A program made the translations under genes and the position numbers. This document shows positions 36,264 to 45,937 of a stretch of 64,000 nucleotides of DNA, piece after piece (the stretch's first letter is position 1; each line of letters starts with the position of its first letter). The stretch comes from Moellerella sp963519845 (GTDB lineage Bacteria; Pseudomonadota; Gammaproteobacteria; Enterobacterales; Enterobacteriaceae): the NCBI GenBank assembly GCA_963519845.1, contig CAUQNX010000001.1, forward strand, positions 62,001 through 126,000, given 5' to 3'. The notes beneath the pieces are model-generated. The model worked only from the letters and a program-made list of their open reading frames with translations, was not told the origin of the DNA and did not search any database.

Positions 36264-36788
36264 ATGAGAGATAGTCACCCACAGGCCTTAAGCGATGTTC
36301 TGGAAGAGTCGCTCTCCAAAAATTCAGGCACTACACTCCAAGCGATACAGCGTAATGCTAAGGCGATACTTCAACTGAATCAAACGGTAAAAAGTTTATT
36401 GCCCAAAGAGATGAAACAGATCTGCAGAGTGGCTAATTATCGTAATTCGGTATTAATTATTGAAGTTGCTAATGGCAGTTGGTTAAATCGGCTTAATTAT
36501 GAAAAGCTAAACCTACTCTCAACATTACGTTCGACTATTCTACCATCTTTATCTTCTATCGACATCAGAATCAATCCAGTTCTTTCGACAAAAAGGGCAA
36601 AAAATAGCGCATTAATGCAGCACTTGAATCAAAGTGATTTTAAAAAGAATGAAAGGACTATAAGTCTAAAAACAGCGGAGCAATTATTGCTATTAGCGGA
36701 GAAGAGTCCGAAGAAGTTAAAAGAGAAGTTTGAACGGCTGGCTGCACTAGCCGGAGAGAGTACTAATGCAGCCAACAAGAAAGGCTAA
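36264..36788 (+). CDS. DciA-like DUF721 protein
   Basis: A 174-residue protein with an N-terminal DUF721/DciA domain: LLPKEMKQICRVANYRNSV near residues 45-63, VLIIEVANGSWLNRLNYE near 63-80, the LLSTLRS segment and DIRINP near 103-108. The C-terminal third is Lys/Glu-rich (KSPKKLKEKFERLAAL) and lower complexity. The ATG at 36264 follows TTGGAG; the TTG four codons earlier is part of that site. DciA loads the replicative helicase in bacteria without DnaC. It is divergent from secM, with lpxC convergent, a place also used in other gammaproteobacteria; E. coli lacks it. Confidence 0.85.
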   Translation: MRDSHPQALSDVLEESLSKNSGTTLQAIQRNAKAILQLNQTVKSLLPKEMKQICRVANYRNSVLIIEVANGSWLNRLNYEKLNLLSTLRSTILPSLSSIDIRINPVLSTKRAKNSALMQHLNQSDFKKNERTISLKTAEQLLLLAEKSPKKLKEKFERLAALAGESTNAANKKG

Positions 36789-36865
36789 CGCTGAATATTA
36801 TACTCAGCGAAAGTCATATCACTGATAACATACCCATGAATTATCATTTAATTGATAAACATGAG

Positions 36866-37783
36866 TTATGCAAATACCGTTGATGGAGCTTTGAACGCCA
36901 GTGGCAGTTCAGCCTCATTCTCATAAGTGACGAGATCCCAAGCTGATTCTTTTGCTAAAACAGCCTGTAGTAATTTATTATTCAATGCATGTCCTGACTT
37001 ATAGGCAGTAAATGAGCCTATAATGTTATAGCCACACATAAATAAATCACCAATCGCATCTAACATCTTATGTCGTACAAATTCATTTTCGAAACGTAAA
37101 CCATCTTCGTTCAATACGCGATAGTCATCGACCACGATAGCACAATCAAAACTACCACCAAGACACAGGCCTTTTGATTGTAAGTATTCGATATCACGCA
37201 TAAAACCGAATGTACGTGCACGACTAATTTGGCGAACAAATGATTCAGCAGAGAAATCTAAGCTGTAACGTTGCGTACTGCTGTCTATCGCTGGGTGGTT
37301 AAAGTCGATAGTAAAGTCAAGACTGAAACCATTGTAAGGTGCCAGTTCTGCCCACTTATCGCCATCTTCAACACGCACAGCTTCTTTTAGACGCAAGAAT
37401 TTTTTCGGGCTATTGAGCTCTTCAATACCAGCATCAAGTAGCAAGAAGACAAAAGGTGCCGCACTGCCATCCATAATTGGAATTTCAGGTGCGTCTACAT
37501 CAATAACAATGTTATCGATTCCTAATCCTGCTAATGCCGCATTTAAATGCTCAACCGTCGAAATACGTACGTTATCTTCATTTACCAAGCAAGTACAGAG
37601 CATGGTGTCACGTACAGATTTTGCATCGGCCGGAAAATCAACCGGGGGATTTAAGTCAGTACGACGGTAGATGACCCCGGTATTTGCCGCCGCTGGCCGC
37701 AGAGTCAATGTTACTTTTTTGCCGGTATGTAAACCAACTCCAGTAGCCTGAACTATGCGTTTAAGTGTCCGTTGTTTGATCAT
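36866..37783 (-). CDS. lpxC: UDP-3-O-acyl-N-acetylglucosamine deacetylase LpxC
   Basis: Zinc deacetylase and committed step of lipid A synthesis. The 305 residues equal E. coli LpxC. The zinc ligands are His79 in STVEHLNAAL, and the His and Asp of HKMLDAIGD (about 238 and 242); the catalytic Glu is beside His79. The C-terminus ends with the hydrophobic VFA-type tail (LPLAFKAPSTVFA) needed for FtsH degradation in E. coli. It is the last gene of the dcw cluster, 111 bp after ftsZ. Confidence 0.98.
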   Translation of the reverse strand: MIKQRTLKRIVQATGVGLHTGKKVTLTLRPAAANTGVIYRRTDLNPPVDFPADAKSVRDTMLCTCLVNEDNVRISTVEHLNAALAGLGIDNIVIDVDAPEIPIMDGSAAPFVFLLLDAGIEELNSPKKFLRLKEAVRVEDGDKWAELAPYNGFSLDFTIDFNHPAIDSSTQRYSLDFSAESFVRQISRARTFGFMRDIEYLQSKGLCLGGSFDCAIVVDDYRVLNEDGLRFENEFVRHKMLDAIGDLFMCGYNIIGSFTAYKSGHALNNKLLQAVLAKESAWDLVTYENEAELPLAFKAPSTVFA

Positions 37784-37894
37784 CTTTGTTCTCTCGTAAT
37801 GTTATCCGCCTTGCCAATTATCATACAGGATAATCGGCAAAACAGTTTAGCACAAAAAGCGGCGAGCCCAATATTCTTTATAATTCTTTATAAA

Positions 37895-39058
37895 TTAATC
37901 GGCTTGTTTACGCAAGAAAGCCGGAATATCTAAATAATCAGGCTCCTTGTTGGCTTGCGTACTTTGGTCGTTAACCACTTTTGCTGCTGGTTTTTCTTCA
38001 TTGAGCGAAGACATGCTATTTTGCATTTGCTGATAGCGTTGCTCCATTGAAGCCTGCTGTGACATTTTATTATTATTTGTCACTAGCGTAATTTCCGGAC
38101 GTTTGTCCATGCCAATCCCCGTTGCAACAACGGTGACACGTAATTCGTCATTCATATCTGGGTCTAATGAAGTACCGATAACCACTGTCGCATTGTCAGA
38201 TGCAAATGCACGGATAGTATTACCTACCGTCTCAAATTCATCTAAACGCAGATCGAAGCCAGCAGTAATATTGACCAGTACGCCACGTGCGCCAGACAGG
38301 TCGATATCTTCCAGCAGTGGACTTGAAATCGCCATTTCAGCGGCTTCTTCAGCACGGTCTTCTCCGCGCGCCACACCAGAACCCATCATCGCATAGCCCA
38401 TTTCTGACATTACAGTACGTACGTCTGCAAAGTCAACGTTCATCAGGCCAGGACGTGTGATCAGTTCCGCAATCCCTTGAACTGCACCTTTCAGTACATC
38501 ATTAGCTGCACCAAATGCATCTAATAAAGAAATTCCGCGGCCTAATACTTTTAATAATTTATCATTTGGGATCGTGATTAATGAATCCACATGCTTAGAC
38601 AGTTCAGTAATACCAGCTTCAGCAAATGCCATTCTTTTTTTGCCTTCAAAATTGAAAGGCTTAGTCACGACAGCAACAGTTAAAATACCCAATTCTTTGG
38701 CTACTTCAGCAACCACAGGCGCTGCTCCAGTTCCGGTTCCACCGCCCATACCTGCAGCGATAAACACCATATCGGCACCATCTAATGCTGTACGTAAAGC
38801 TTCACGATCTTCTTCTGCAGCGTTGCGGCCTACTTCAGGGTTAGCACCCGCACCCAGACCTTTAGTAATACAATTACCAATCTGAATCGTTTGCCCAACC
38901 GCCGTTTTACGTAATGCCTGTGCGTCTGTATTCACGGCGAAGAATTCAACGCCCTCAATACGTTCACGCACCATATGTTCGACAGCGTTACCGCCGCCAC
39001 CACCAACACCGATGACTTTAATCACCGCATCATTGGTTAGCTCCATTGGTTCAAACAT
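37895..39058 (-). CDS. ftsZ: Cell division GTPase FtsZ
   Basis: Tubulin homologue that forms the Z ring. The 387 residues (383 in E. coli) carry the N-terminal GVGGGGGNAV, the tubulin signature GGGTGTGAAP near 104-113, T7-loop residues around NVDFADVRTVMSEMG, a Gln/Ser-rich linker from about 316, and the conserved tail DYLDIPAFLRKQAD that binds FtsA, ZipA, ZapD and SlmA. It lies 57 bp downstream of ftsA. Both ZapA and ZapD, which bundle FtsZ, are in the same window. Confidence 0.99.
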   Translation of the reverse strand: MFEPMELTNDAVIKVIGVGGGGGNAVEHMVRERIEGVEFFAVNTDAQALRKTAVGQTIQIGNCITKGLGAGANPEVGRNAAEEDREALRTALDGADMVFIAAGMGGGTGTGAAPVVAEVAKELGILTVAVVTKPFNFEGKKRMAFAEAGITELSKHVDSLITIPNDKLLKVLGRGISLLDAFGAANDVLKGAVQGIAELITRPGLMNVDFADVRTVMSEMGYAMMGSGVARGEDRAEEAAEMAISSPLLEDIDLSGARGVLVNITAGFDLRLDEFETVGNTIRAFASDNATVVIGTSLDPDMNDELRVTVVATGIGMDKRPEITLVTNNNKMSQQASMEQRYQQMQNSMSSLNEEKPAAKVVNDQSTQANKEPDYLDIPAFLRKQAD

Positions 39059-39115
39059 AATGTCTCTCCGTTTTGTGCTTACTTCGAAGCTAAATAATAT
39101 GCTTCTGAATAAAAA

Positions 39116-40372
39116 TTAAAATTCTTTTCTCAGCCAACTGCTAATTTTCGAAAACCAACTGCCAACTGAAGCACGTTTTTCCGTTTCGGTATCGTCGCCT
39201 AAATGGCTTTCTTTACCGTAATGCAGAAGCCCTACTGCTGTTGAGTAATAAGGCTCCTGTGCATAATCCGTTAAACCTGTAATATTCAATGGTGTACCAA
39301 TACGAACTTGCGTATGGAACACGCGTTGAGCACATTCAACCAGGCCATCAATTTGCGCAGCACCTCCAGTAAGGACAATACCCGCAGCCAGATGGTGTTT
39401 GACACCTTGTTGGCGTAACTGTTCCTGTAGCTTAAGAATTTCTTCATTTACTAAATTTAAAAGCTCGGTATAACGTGGCTCAATAACCTCTGCAAGAGTC
39501 TGTCGCTGCAGGCTTCGCGGTGGTCGTCCGCCAACACTAGGGACTTCAACATTTTCATCTTTACTCACAATCGAGCCTAGTGCACACCCATGACGAACTT
39601 TAATGGCTTCAGCATCTGTTGGTGGCGTACCGAATGCATAAGCAATGTCACTTGTGACAACATTACCCGCATAAGGGATCACTTTAGTGTGACGTAACGC
39701 ACCGCCGGTATAAACAGCCATATCCATAGTACCGCCGCCTATATCAACAACACAAACCCCTAACTCTCGCTCATCTTCAGTCAACACCGCATAGCTCGCA
39801 GCTAGACCAGCAAAAATAAGCTGATCAACTTTTAAACCACAGCGCTCAACAGCTTTAACGATATTTTTTGCCATATCATTATGACAAGTAATCAGATGGA
39901 CTTTCGCCTGCATGCGCACACCAGACAAGCCCACCGGATTTTTAATTCCTTCCTGATAATCAATTGCGAATTCTTGTGGTATAACGTGAAGAATACGGTG
40001 TTCATCGCGAACTCGCACTGATTTTGCCGTATGTACGACACTATCAACATCATCCTGCGTGACTTCTTCTTCTGAGACTGGCACCATGCCAATCTCATTT
40101 TGGCAGCTAATATGTTTGCCCGATAATGCTAAATAAACGGAAGATATTTGACAGTCTGCCATTAATTCAGCCTGATCGATAGCGCGCTGAACACATTTAA
40201 CAACTGATTCAAGGTCGTTAACACCACCTTTATCCATGCCTCGAGATGGACAGCTCCCCACCCCGATAATATTCACCATGCCATCGGGCAGAATTTCGCC
40301 TACAAGGGTCGAAACCTTGGAAGTCCCTATTTCAAGGCCAACAACTAATTTTCTGTCCGTCGTTTTAATCAT
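39116..40372 (-). CDS. ftsA: Cell division protein FtsA
   Basis: Actin-like ATPase that anchors FtsZ to the membrane. The 418 residues (420 in E. coli) begin with KLVVGLEIGTSKV (phosphate 1), include the 1C domain, CVVDIGGGTMDMAVY near 205-220 (phosphate 2) and LTGGAAQIDG (adenosine motif) near 335. The C-terminal amphipathic membrane helix is at residues about 405-418 (WFSKISSWLRKEF). It lies between ftsQ and ftsZ as usual. Confidence 0.98.
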   Translation of the reverse strand: MIKTTDRKLVVGLEIGTSKVSTLVGEILPDGMVNIIGVGSCPSRGMDKGGVNDLESVVKCVQRAIDQAELMADCQISSVYLALSGKHISCQNEIGMVPVSEEEVTQDDVDSVVHTAKSVRVRDEHRILHVIPQEFAIDYQEGIKNPVGLSGVRMQAKVHLITCHNDMAKNIVKAVERCGLKVDQLIFAGLAASYAVLTEDERELGVCVVDIGGGTMDMAVYTGGALRHTKVIPYAGNVVTSDIAYAFGTPPTDAEAIKVRHGCALGSIVSKDENVEVPSVGGRPPRSLQRQTLAEVIEPRYTELLNLVNEEILKLQEQLRQQGVKHHLAAGIVLTGGAAQIDGLVECAQRVFHTQVRIGTPLNITGLTDYAQEPYYSTAVGLLHYGKESHLGDDTETEKRASVGSWFSKISSWLRKEF

Positions 40373-40413
40373 TATGGTTCTGCCTATTTCTGAGTTTTTG
40401 GCAATGTTAATTT

Positions 40414-41217
40414 CTATGACGCTGGTGGCGCATCAACTAAAAGCGGTGCCCACCCCACTGCAGCGCCACTGGCATAACGGAGATCAACATAATCAACCCG
40501 TTTGTCGGTGGTTTGCTGCAAAATCGGGTAAAGCTCAAGAAAGCGATTAAGTCGCGCCAAAATATCTTGTTTACCCAATTCTACTCGAACATCATTATCC
40601 AATGTGAGTTGCCAAGCGTTACGTGCTGTCATGGAGATGGCTTTCAATTTTAAATCACGTCCCTCAAGGATGGATTTAAATTGCCGGTACTCATTCAGCA
40701 CTTGTGTTTGGGTACCCTGCGGTCCATACAACATTGGATACTCTGTTTTTGACCCTAAATCCGTCGGTAAGCTAAAAACCTGACCTTTCTCATCCATCAT
40801 GTTTTGATCATTCCAACGTACATAAGGTACATATTCTACCAGATGTATCTTTAATTCGTCAGGCCACTGTTTGCGGACTGTAACTTGCCGAATCCAAGGC
40901 ATTAGACGGATCTGAGTTTGGATTGCATTCACATTAACAGTCATAAATGTTCCAGGCTGCCCAAGGGACAAAATCGCCTTTCTAACATCATCATCCGTGG
41001 TGTAATGGCGCTCGCCAGATAACACCAGTTTTGACATCGGCAGCCTGTCAGCATCTTTCATCCAGGTCATGACCATCCAGCCACCCCAGAGGATCGTGCC
41101 CAACACCATCAGGAAAAAAAACAGTCCGGCTAAATAAGTGCCATTACTTTGACCTGAAAAATCAGGATCTCTCTTTTTTTCTTTATGTTGACGAACATTC
41201 AATGCTGCCTGAGACAT
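40414..41217 (-). CDS. ftsQ: Cell division protein FtsQ
   Basis: Bitopic divisome protein that recruits FtsB and FtsL. The 267 residues (276 in E. coli) have a basic cytoplasmic N-terminus, a single transmembrane segment at about 29-52 (LAGLFFFLMVLGTILWG), a POTRA domain starting near residue 60 (MSKLVLSGERHYTTDDDVRKAIL) and the beta domain with VRKQWPDELKIHLVEYVPYVRWND. It starts one base after the ddlB stop and precedes ftsA. Confidence 0.96.
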   Translation of the reverse strand: MSQAALNVRQHKEKKRDPDFSGQSNGTYLAGLFFFLMVLGTILWGGWMVMTWMKDADRLPMSKLVLSGERHYTTDDDVRKAILSLGQPGTFMTVNVNAIQTQIRLMPWIRQVTVRKQWPDELKIHLVEYVPYVRWNDQNMMDEKGQVFSLPTDLGSKTEYPMLYGPQGTQTQVLNEYRQFKSILEGRDLKLKAISMTARNAWQLTLDNDVRVELGKQDILARLNRFLELYPILQQTTDKRVDYVDLRYASGAAVGWAPLLVDAPPAS

Positions 41218-41218
41218 A

Positions 41219-42139
41219 TCAATCAGCCAACTCCAAAATGCGTGCCACTAACTGAGAAAAATTCAGTCCCGCTTGTTTTGCTGCCATCGGAACCAAACTA
41301 TGCCCAGTCATACCCGGTGAGGTATTGATCTCTAATAGATAGAATTTACCGTCACTGTCTTTCATCACATCAACGCGTCCCCAACCTGAACATCCTACCG
41401 CTTGATAAGCCGTCATGGATAACTCTGCTAAAGCCACTTCTTGTTCTGCATCTAAGCCACTTGGACAAAAATATTGCGTCTCATCCGATAGATACTTAGC
41501 TTCATAATCGTAAAACACACCCGGTGGTTGGATACGAATCGAAGGCAAAGTCTCATCGCCTAATATCGCTACGGTAAATTCTGGTCCGCTGAGCCATTTT
41601 TCGATAAGTACAACCTGATCGTGTTTAAAGCCCAGTTCCAGTGCAGCTTTAAGATCTGATAGAGCATCAACTTTGCTCATACCAACACTTGAACCTTCAA
41701 GACTCGGTTTTACAATTAAGGGTAATCCTAAATGTGCGACATATTCAGCTAATTGCACTTCGCTCAATGTCTGCATTTGCGCCAAAGTCATTGAAACATA
41801 AGGCGATACTGGAAGTCCCGCGCCAGTCCATAGCTGTTTAGTTCTCAACTTATCCATAGATAATGAAGAAGCCATCACACCACTACCAGTATAAGGCAGT
41901 TGTAAAAATTCGAGTAATCCTTGCAGCGTACCATCTTCACCGCCACGACCATGCAGCGCGATAAATACTTTTTGAAAGCCACTTTCTTTTAATTGAGTCG
42001 CAGGGAAATCTTTTATATCAACGGGATAAGCATCAATTCCAGCTTCACGTAATCCAGCCAATACCGCAGCGCCAGATTGCAGTGATACTTCACGCTCCGC
42101 TGAAGTTCCACCTAATAATACAGCAACTTTCTCCGTCAT
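41219..42139 (-). CDS. ddlB: D-alanine-D-alanine ligase B
   Basis: ATP-grasp ligase making D-Ala-D-Ala for peptidoglycan. Three tandem ATGs occur at the murC-ddlB junction; the third (42139) is best spaced from GAGG and gives 306 residues (MTEKVAVLLGG), the E. coli length. Motifs include HGRGGEDGTLQG near 63-74, LPLIVKPSLEGSSVGMSKV near 140-158, and the metal-binding LLEINTSPGMTGHSLVP near 268-284. The start overlaps or adjoins the murC TGA, so translation is probably coupled. Confidence 0.97.
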   Translation of the reverse strand: MTEKVAVLLGGTSAEREVSLQSGAAVLAGLREAGIDAYPVDIKDFPATQLKESGFQKVFIALHGRGGEDGTLQGLLEFLQLPYTGSGVMASSLSMDKLRTKQLWTGAGLPVSPYVSMTLAQMQTLSEVQLAEYVAHLGLPLIVKPSLEGSSVGMSKVDALSDLKAALELGFKHDQVVLIEKWLSGPEFTVAILGDETLPSIRIQPPGVFYDYEAKYLSDETQYFCPSGLDAEQEVALAELSMTAYQAVGCSGWGRVDVMKDSDGKFYLLEINTSPGMTGHSLVPMAAKQAGLNFSQLVARILELAD

Positions 42140-42141
42140 CA

Positions 42142-43605
42142 TCATTCCTCACTCAATGTAGGCTGAAACTTTGTGTCAGCCAAATTACGCGCTATTTTAC
42201 CGATATTTCCTGCACCTTGAACTAAAACTAAATCATTATCATTAATTAATTGAGATAATATATTCACGATTAATTCTGGCTCAGAGACTAAGATAGGATC
42301 TACCTGCCCACGATTACGAATTGTTCTGCATAATGCACGGCTATCAGCACCTGCAATGGGCTTTTCGCCTGCCGAATAGACTTCTAACATCAACAACACA
42401 TCAACCTGCCCTAACACATGGGCAAAGTCATCATATAAGTCACGCGTACGTGAAAAACGATGAGGCTGAAAAATCATAACAATACGTTTATCTGGCCAAC
42501 CAGCACGAGCTGCTTTAATGGTAGCATCGACTTCTGTTGGGTGATGACCATAATCATCAACTAGCATCACTTCGCCCTCTTTGTCATTGACATGACGTAG
42601 CGAGAAGTTGCCCAAGAAGTCAAAACGACGACCCGTACCTTGAAATTCAACTAAAGCAGAAAGAATATGCTGATCGTCAATGCCCTCTTCCGTTGCCACT
42701 GCTACTGCCGCTGCCGCATTGAGTGCATTATGACGACCGGGTGCATTGAGCACGACTGTCAGTTCAGGCATATTTTCACGCGCCATGGTGAAAAAGCCCT
42801 GATTTCCTTTCTGGCTATACTGAGTAATGCGCACATCGGCATCTTCGCTAAAACCATATGTAGTGATATAGCGCCCCACTTTTGGTAGCAGTGAACGTAT
42901 CACAGGATCATCAATACATAAAACTGCACGCCCATAGAATGGCAAATTATGCAGGAAATTAATAAATGTATCTTTAAGCGTCTCAAAATTACCCTGATAG
43001 GTATCCATATGATCAGCTTCAATATTAGTTACTACTGCAACTAGCGGCTGTAGATGTAAAAAGGAAGCATCACTCTCATCGGCTTCAGCGATCAGATAAC
43101 GGCTAGTGCCTAAGCGTGCATGGGTTCCTGCTGCTTTGACTAATCCACCATTAACAAATGTAGGGTCGAGGCCCGCTTGTGCATAGATACTCGATATCAT
43201 GGCTGTTGTTGTTGTTTTTCCATGAGTACCTGCAACGGCGATCCCGTGACGATAACGCATTAATTCCGCTAACATTTCAGCACGGCGGATCACGGGTATT
43301 CTTAATTCATTTGCCGCAATGATTTCTGGATTCTCCGCAGAAATCGCGGTCGATACCACGACAACACTAGCATTTTCAACATTTTCAGGACGATGGTTAA
43401 AATAGATAGTGGCGCCTAAAGCGGTTAACTGCCGAGTCACCGCATTTGGCGCTAAGTCAGAACCACTGATTTCATAACCTTCATTTGCCAACACTTCGGC
43501 GATACCCCCCATGCCAGCACCACCAATGCCGACAAAGTGGATATGCCTGACTCTTCTCATTTCAGGCACTGAAGTTCGTAATTTCGCCAATTGTTGTGTA
43601 TTCAC
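42142..43605 (-). CDS. murC: UDP-N-acetylmuramate-L-alanine ligase MurC
   Basis: Adds L-Ala to UDP-MurNAc in the cytoplasm. The 487 residues (491 in E. coli) show the N-terminal Rossmann motif HFVGIGGAGMGGIAE near 24-38, the ATP P-loop GTHGKTTTT near 123-131, EADESDASFL near 173, GRRFDFLG and DDYGHHPTEV near 345. It follows murG with a 56-bp gap and is directly upstream of ddlB. Substrates flow from here to MurD, MurE and MurF encoded nearby. Confidence 0.98.
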   Translation of the reverse strand: MNTQQLAKLRTSVPEMRRVRHIHFVGIGGAGMGGIAEVLANEGYEISGSDLAPNAVTRQLTALGATIYFNHRPENVENASVVVVSTAISAENPEIIAANELRIPVIRRAEMLAELMRYRHGIAVAGTHGKTTTTAMISSIYAQAGLDPTFVNGGLVKAAGTHARLGTSRYLIAEADESDASFLHLQPLVAVVTNIEADHMDTYQGNFETLKDTFINFLHNLPFYGRAVLCIDDPVIRSLLPKVGRYITTYGFSEDADVRITQYSQKGNQGFFTMARENMPELTVVLNAPGRHNALNAAAAVAVATEEGIDDQHILSALVEFQGTGRRFDFLGNFSLRHVNDKEGEVMLVDDYGHHPTEVDATIKAARAGWPDKRIVMIFQPHRFSRTRDLYDDFAHVLGQVDVLLMLEVYSAGEKPIAGADSRALCRTIRNRGQVDPILVSEPELIVNILSQLINDNDLVLVQGAGNIGKIARNLADTKFQPTLSEE

Positions 43606-43661
43606 TATATTTATTCACTATATTTTTAGGGTTACAACACTATTTCACGGTGGTGAAAATA

Positions 43662-44747
43662 TTATTTAGCCACATCAATCAAAACAGTAGCGACTCGCTC
43701 TGTTGCATCCGTGATAGCGGTGGCTCGCGCTTTATCAGCCATCGATAGTAATTGCGCTCTATCCCATTGACTCAGTAATTGTGCGACAGTATCAGCATTA
43801 AATTGAGGCTGCTCTAATATCTTCGCCGCCCCAGCCTGTTCTAATGGCAGTGCATTCCAATATTGCTGACGATCTTTATGTTGAAATGGCACAAAAATAG
43901 CGGGGAGTCCCGCCGCAGCGATCTCGCTGACTGTTAATGCCCCTGAACGGCAAACAATAATATCTGCCCAAGCATATGCCTGTGCCATATCATCAATAAA
44001 TTCGGTTATTTTAAATTCATAATCGACTAAATCATTTGAGGCCTCATTATACAACGCTTCCGTCAATTGCTGAGCCCCTTTTCCCGCTTGATGCCATATA
44101 TTTAACTGTTTGCCTGTTTTTTCAGCAAAAATAGGCGCAACTAGGGGCATAGTTTGGTTTAAAATACGCGCACCTTGGCTACCACCAATCACTAAAACGC
44201 GAATGGCGCCATCTCTATCATTAAAACGGGCACTCGGCTCTGGGAGCGCTAACACATCCTCCCTTACCGGATTTCCTACTACTGGGGCATCGGGAAAGGC
44301 ACCAGGAAAAGCTTGTAAAACACGTTTGGCGATTTTTGCTAGCCATTTATTGGTCAGTCCAGCGATACCATTTTGCTCATGCAGTACGACAGGGACACCC
44401 GATAACCAAGCAGCAACGCCACCGGGGCCGGAAACATAACCGCCCATTCCCAAAACAACATCGGGTTGATATTTTTTGATAATGGCTCTTGCTTGACAGA
44501 TAGCATTCAGAATACGGAAAGGCGCACCCAATAAGGCTTTGATCCCTTTGCCTCGTAGACCCGATATTTTAATAAATTCAATATCAATACCATGTTGTGG
44601 CACTAAGTCAGCTTCCATACGATCAGCTGTACCTAACCAACGAATTTCCCAGCCCTGAGCTTTTAGATGATGCGCCACAGCCAGTCCCGGAAATACATGA
44701 CCACCGGTTCCACCTGCCATCACTAAAAGTCGTTTTGCTTTGCTCAT
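43662..44747 (-). CDS. murG: UDP-GlcNAc transferase MurG
   Basis: Peripheral inner-membrane glycosyltransferase converting lipid I to lipid II. The 361 residues (355 in E. coli) include the Gly-rich loops MAGGTGGHVFPGLAVA near 11-26 and MGGYVSGPG near 100-108, VIGGSQGARILN near 190, and the donor site CRSGALTVSEIAAAGLPAIFVPFQHKD-type segment near 265-290. It overlaps ftsW by 4 bp (ATGA) and is followed by murC. Confidence 0.97.
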   Translation of the reverse strand: MSKAKRLLVMAGGTGGHVFPGLAVAHHLKAQGWEIRWLGTADRMEADLVPQHGIDIEFIKISGLRGKGIKALLGAPFRILNAICQARAIIKKYQPDVVLGMGGYVSGPGGVAAWLSGVPVVLHEQNGIAGLTNKWLAKIAKRVLQAFPGAFPDAPVVGNPVREDVLALPEPSARFNDRDGAIRVLVIGGSQGARILNQTMPLVAPIFAEKTGKQLNIWHQAGKGAQQLTEALYNEASNDLVDYEFKITEFIDDMAQAYAWADIIVCRSGALTVSEIAAAGLPAIFVPFQHKDRQQYWNALPLEQAGAAKILEQPQFNADTVAQLLSQWDRAQLLSMADKARATAITDATERVATVLIDVAK

Positions 44748-45937
44748 TTAGGGCTCCTTACAAACGCCTGTGCTTTCTCCAGACGTGTTTCAAAATCGAT
44801 ACGTAATAAAATGGAGATGGCGACGGTCATAACTAGCAGACTGGACCCACCATAACTAATCAGCGGTAGTGTTAAACCTTTGGTCGGTAACATGCCCGAT
44901 GCAGCGCCAACATTCACTAAGGCTTGAAAAGTAAACCAGATAGCGATTGAGCAGGCTAAATAGCCAGAAAAAAATTGTCCGGCTAATAAGGCTCGTTTAC
45001 CAATCATCATTGCTCTAAATGCAACAAAGAAGACCATCAATAACACTAATACCACGCCAACATAACCCAGCTCTTCTGCTAGAACAGAGAAGATAAAGTC
45101 AGTATGAGCCTCGGGTAAATACTCGAGTTTTTGTACTGAGTTACCCAGCCCCTGCCCTAACACTTCACCACGGCCAAATGCCATTAGAGATTGCGTAAGT
45201 TGATAACCGCTGCCAAAGGGATCTTCCCATGGATTTAAAAATGAGGTCACTCGGCGCAGACGATAAGGTTCGAAATAGATCAAGCCAATAACGCCGGTAA
45301 CGCAAAGGGCGATACCAATAATAAAGGGGGCTAATCTCGCACCCGCTAAAAAGAGCAGCGCCAGCGTTGTCACAACCAATACCACCACTGTGCCTAAGTC
45401 AGGTTGAAGTAGCAGTAATGAGGACATTAAAATCAAAATACACATCGGCTTAATAAAGCCAAGAAAACGAGTTTTTACCTCTTCAGCTTTTCGTACCAGA
45501 TAACTGGAGACAAAGCAGAAAAGGGCAAATTTAGATAACTCTGCGGGTTGGATTTTCACAATTCCCAGATCTATCCAGCGAGATGCACCATTAACTGAAC
45601 TTCCGGCAAACAACACTATGCCCAGCAGTGCCAACGCGCCTACCAATAAGATAAAATTATATTTTTCCCATACAGCCATGGGAATTCGCATCACTATTAA
45701 GGCCAAAATAAAAGCGACCACTATGTAGAGTGCATCACGTTTGGCGAAATAAAAAGGATCTTCGGTAAGTCGTTGACCAACAGGCATTGAAGCCGAGGTC
45801 ACCATGATAAATCCGATCGCGGCTAAGCCAAAAGCCAGCCAAACTAATGTGCGATCATAGAGATAGGGACTTAACAAAGTGCCATCTTTATCGCCAATGA
45901 CCCAACTTTTAAATCGGCTATATCCAAGCAGCGTCAT
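44744..45937 (-). CDS. ftsW: Peptidoglycan polymerase FtsW
   Basis: SEDS-family septal glycosyltransferase working with FtsI. The 397 residues (414 in E. coli, shorter at the N-terminus) form about ten transmembrane segments. The SEDS signature is present: the catalytic Asp region in QPDLGTVVV near 180, EAHTDFIFSVLAEELGYVG near 275-293 and the C-terminal LPLISYGGSSLLVMTVA near 355-372. It overlaps murD and murG by 4 bp on each side, suggesting tight translational coupling. Confidence 0.97.
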   Translation of the reverse strand: MTLLGYSRFKSWVIGDKDGTLLSPYLYDRTLVWLAFGLAAIGFIMVTSASMPVGQRLTEDPFYFAKRDALYIVVAFILALIVMRIPMAVWEKYNFILLVGALALLGIVLFAGSSVNGASRWIDLGIVKIQPAELSKFALFCFVSSYLVRKAEEVKTRFLGFIKPMCILILMSSLLLLQPDLGTVVVLVVTTLALLFLAGARLAPFIIGIALCVTGVIGLIYFEPYRLRRVTSFLNPWEDPFGSGYQLTQSLMAFGRGEVLGQGLGNSVQKLEYLPEAHTDFIFSVLAEELGYVGVVLVLLMVFFVAFRAMMIGKRALLAGQFFSGYLACSIAIWFTFQALVNVGAASGMLPTKGLTLPLISYGGSSLLVMTVAISILLRIDFETRLEKAQAFVRSPK

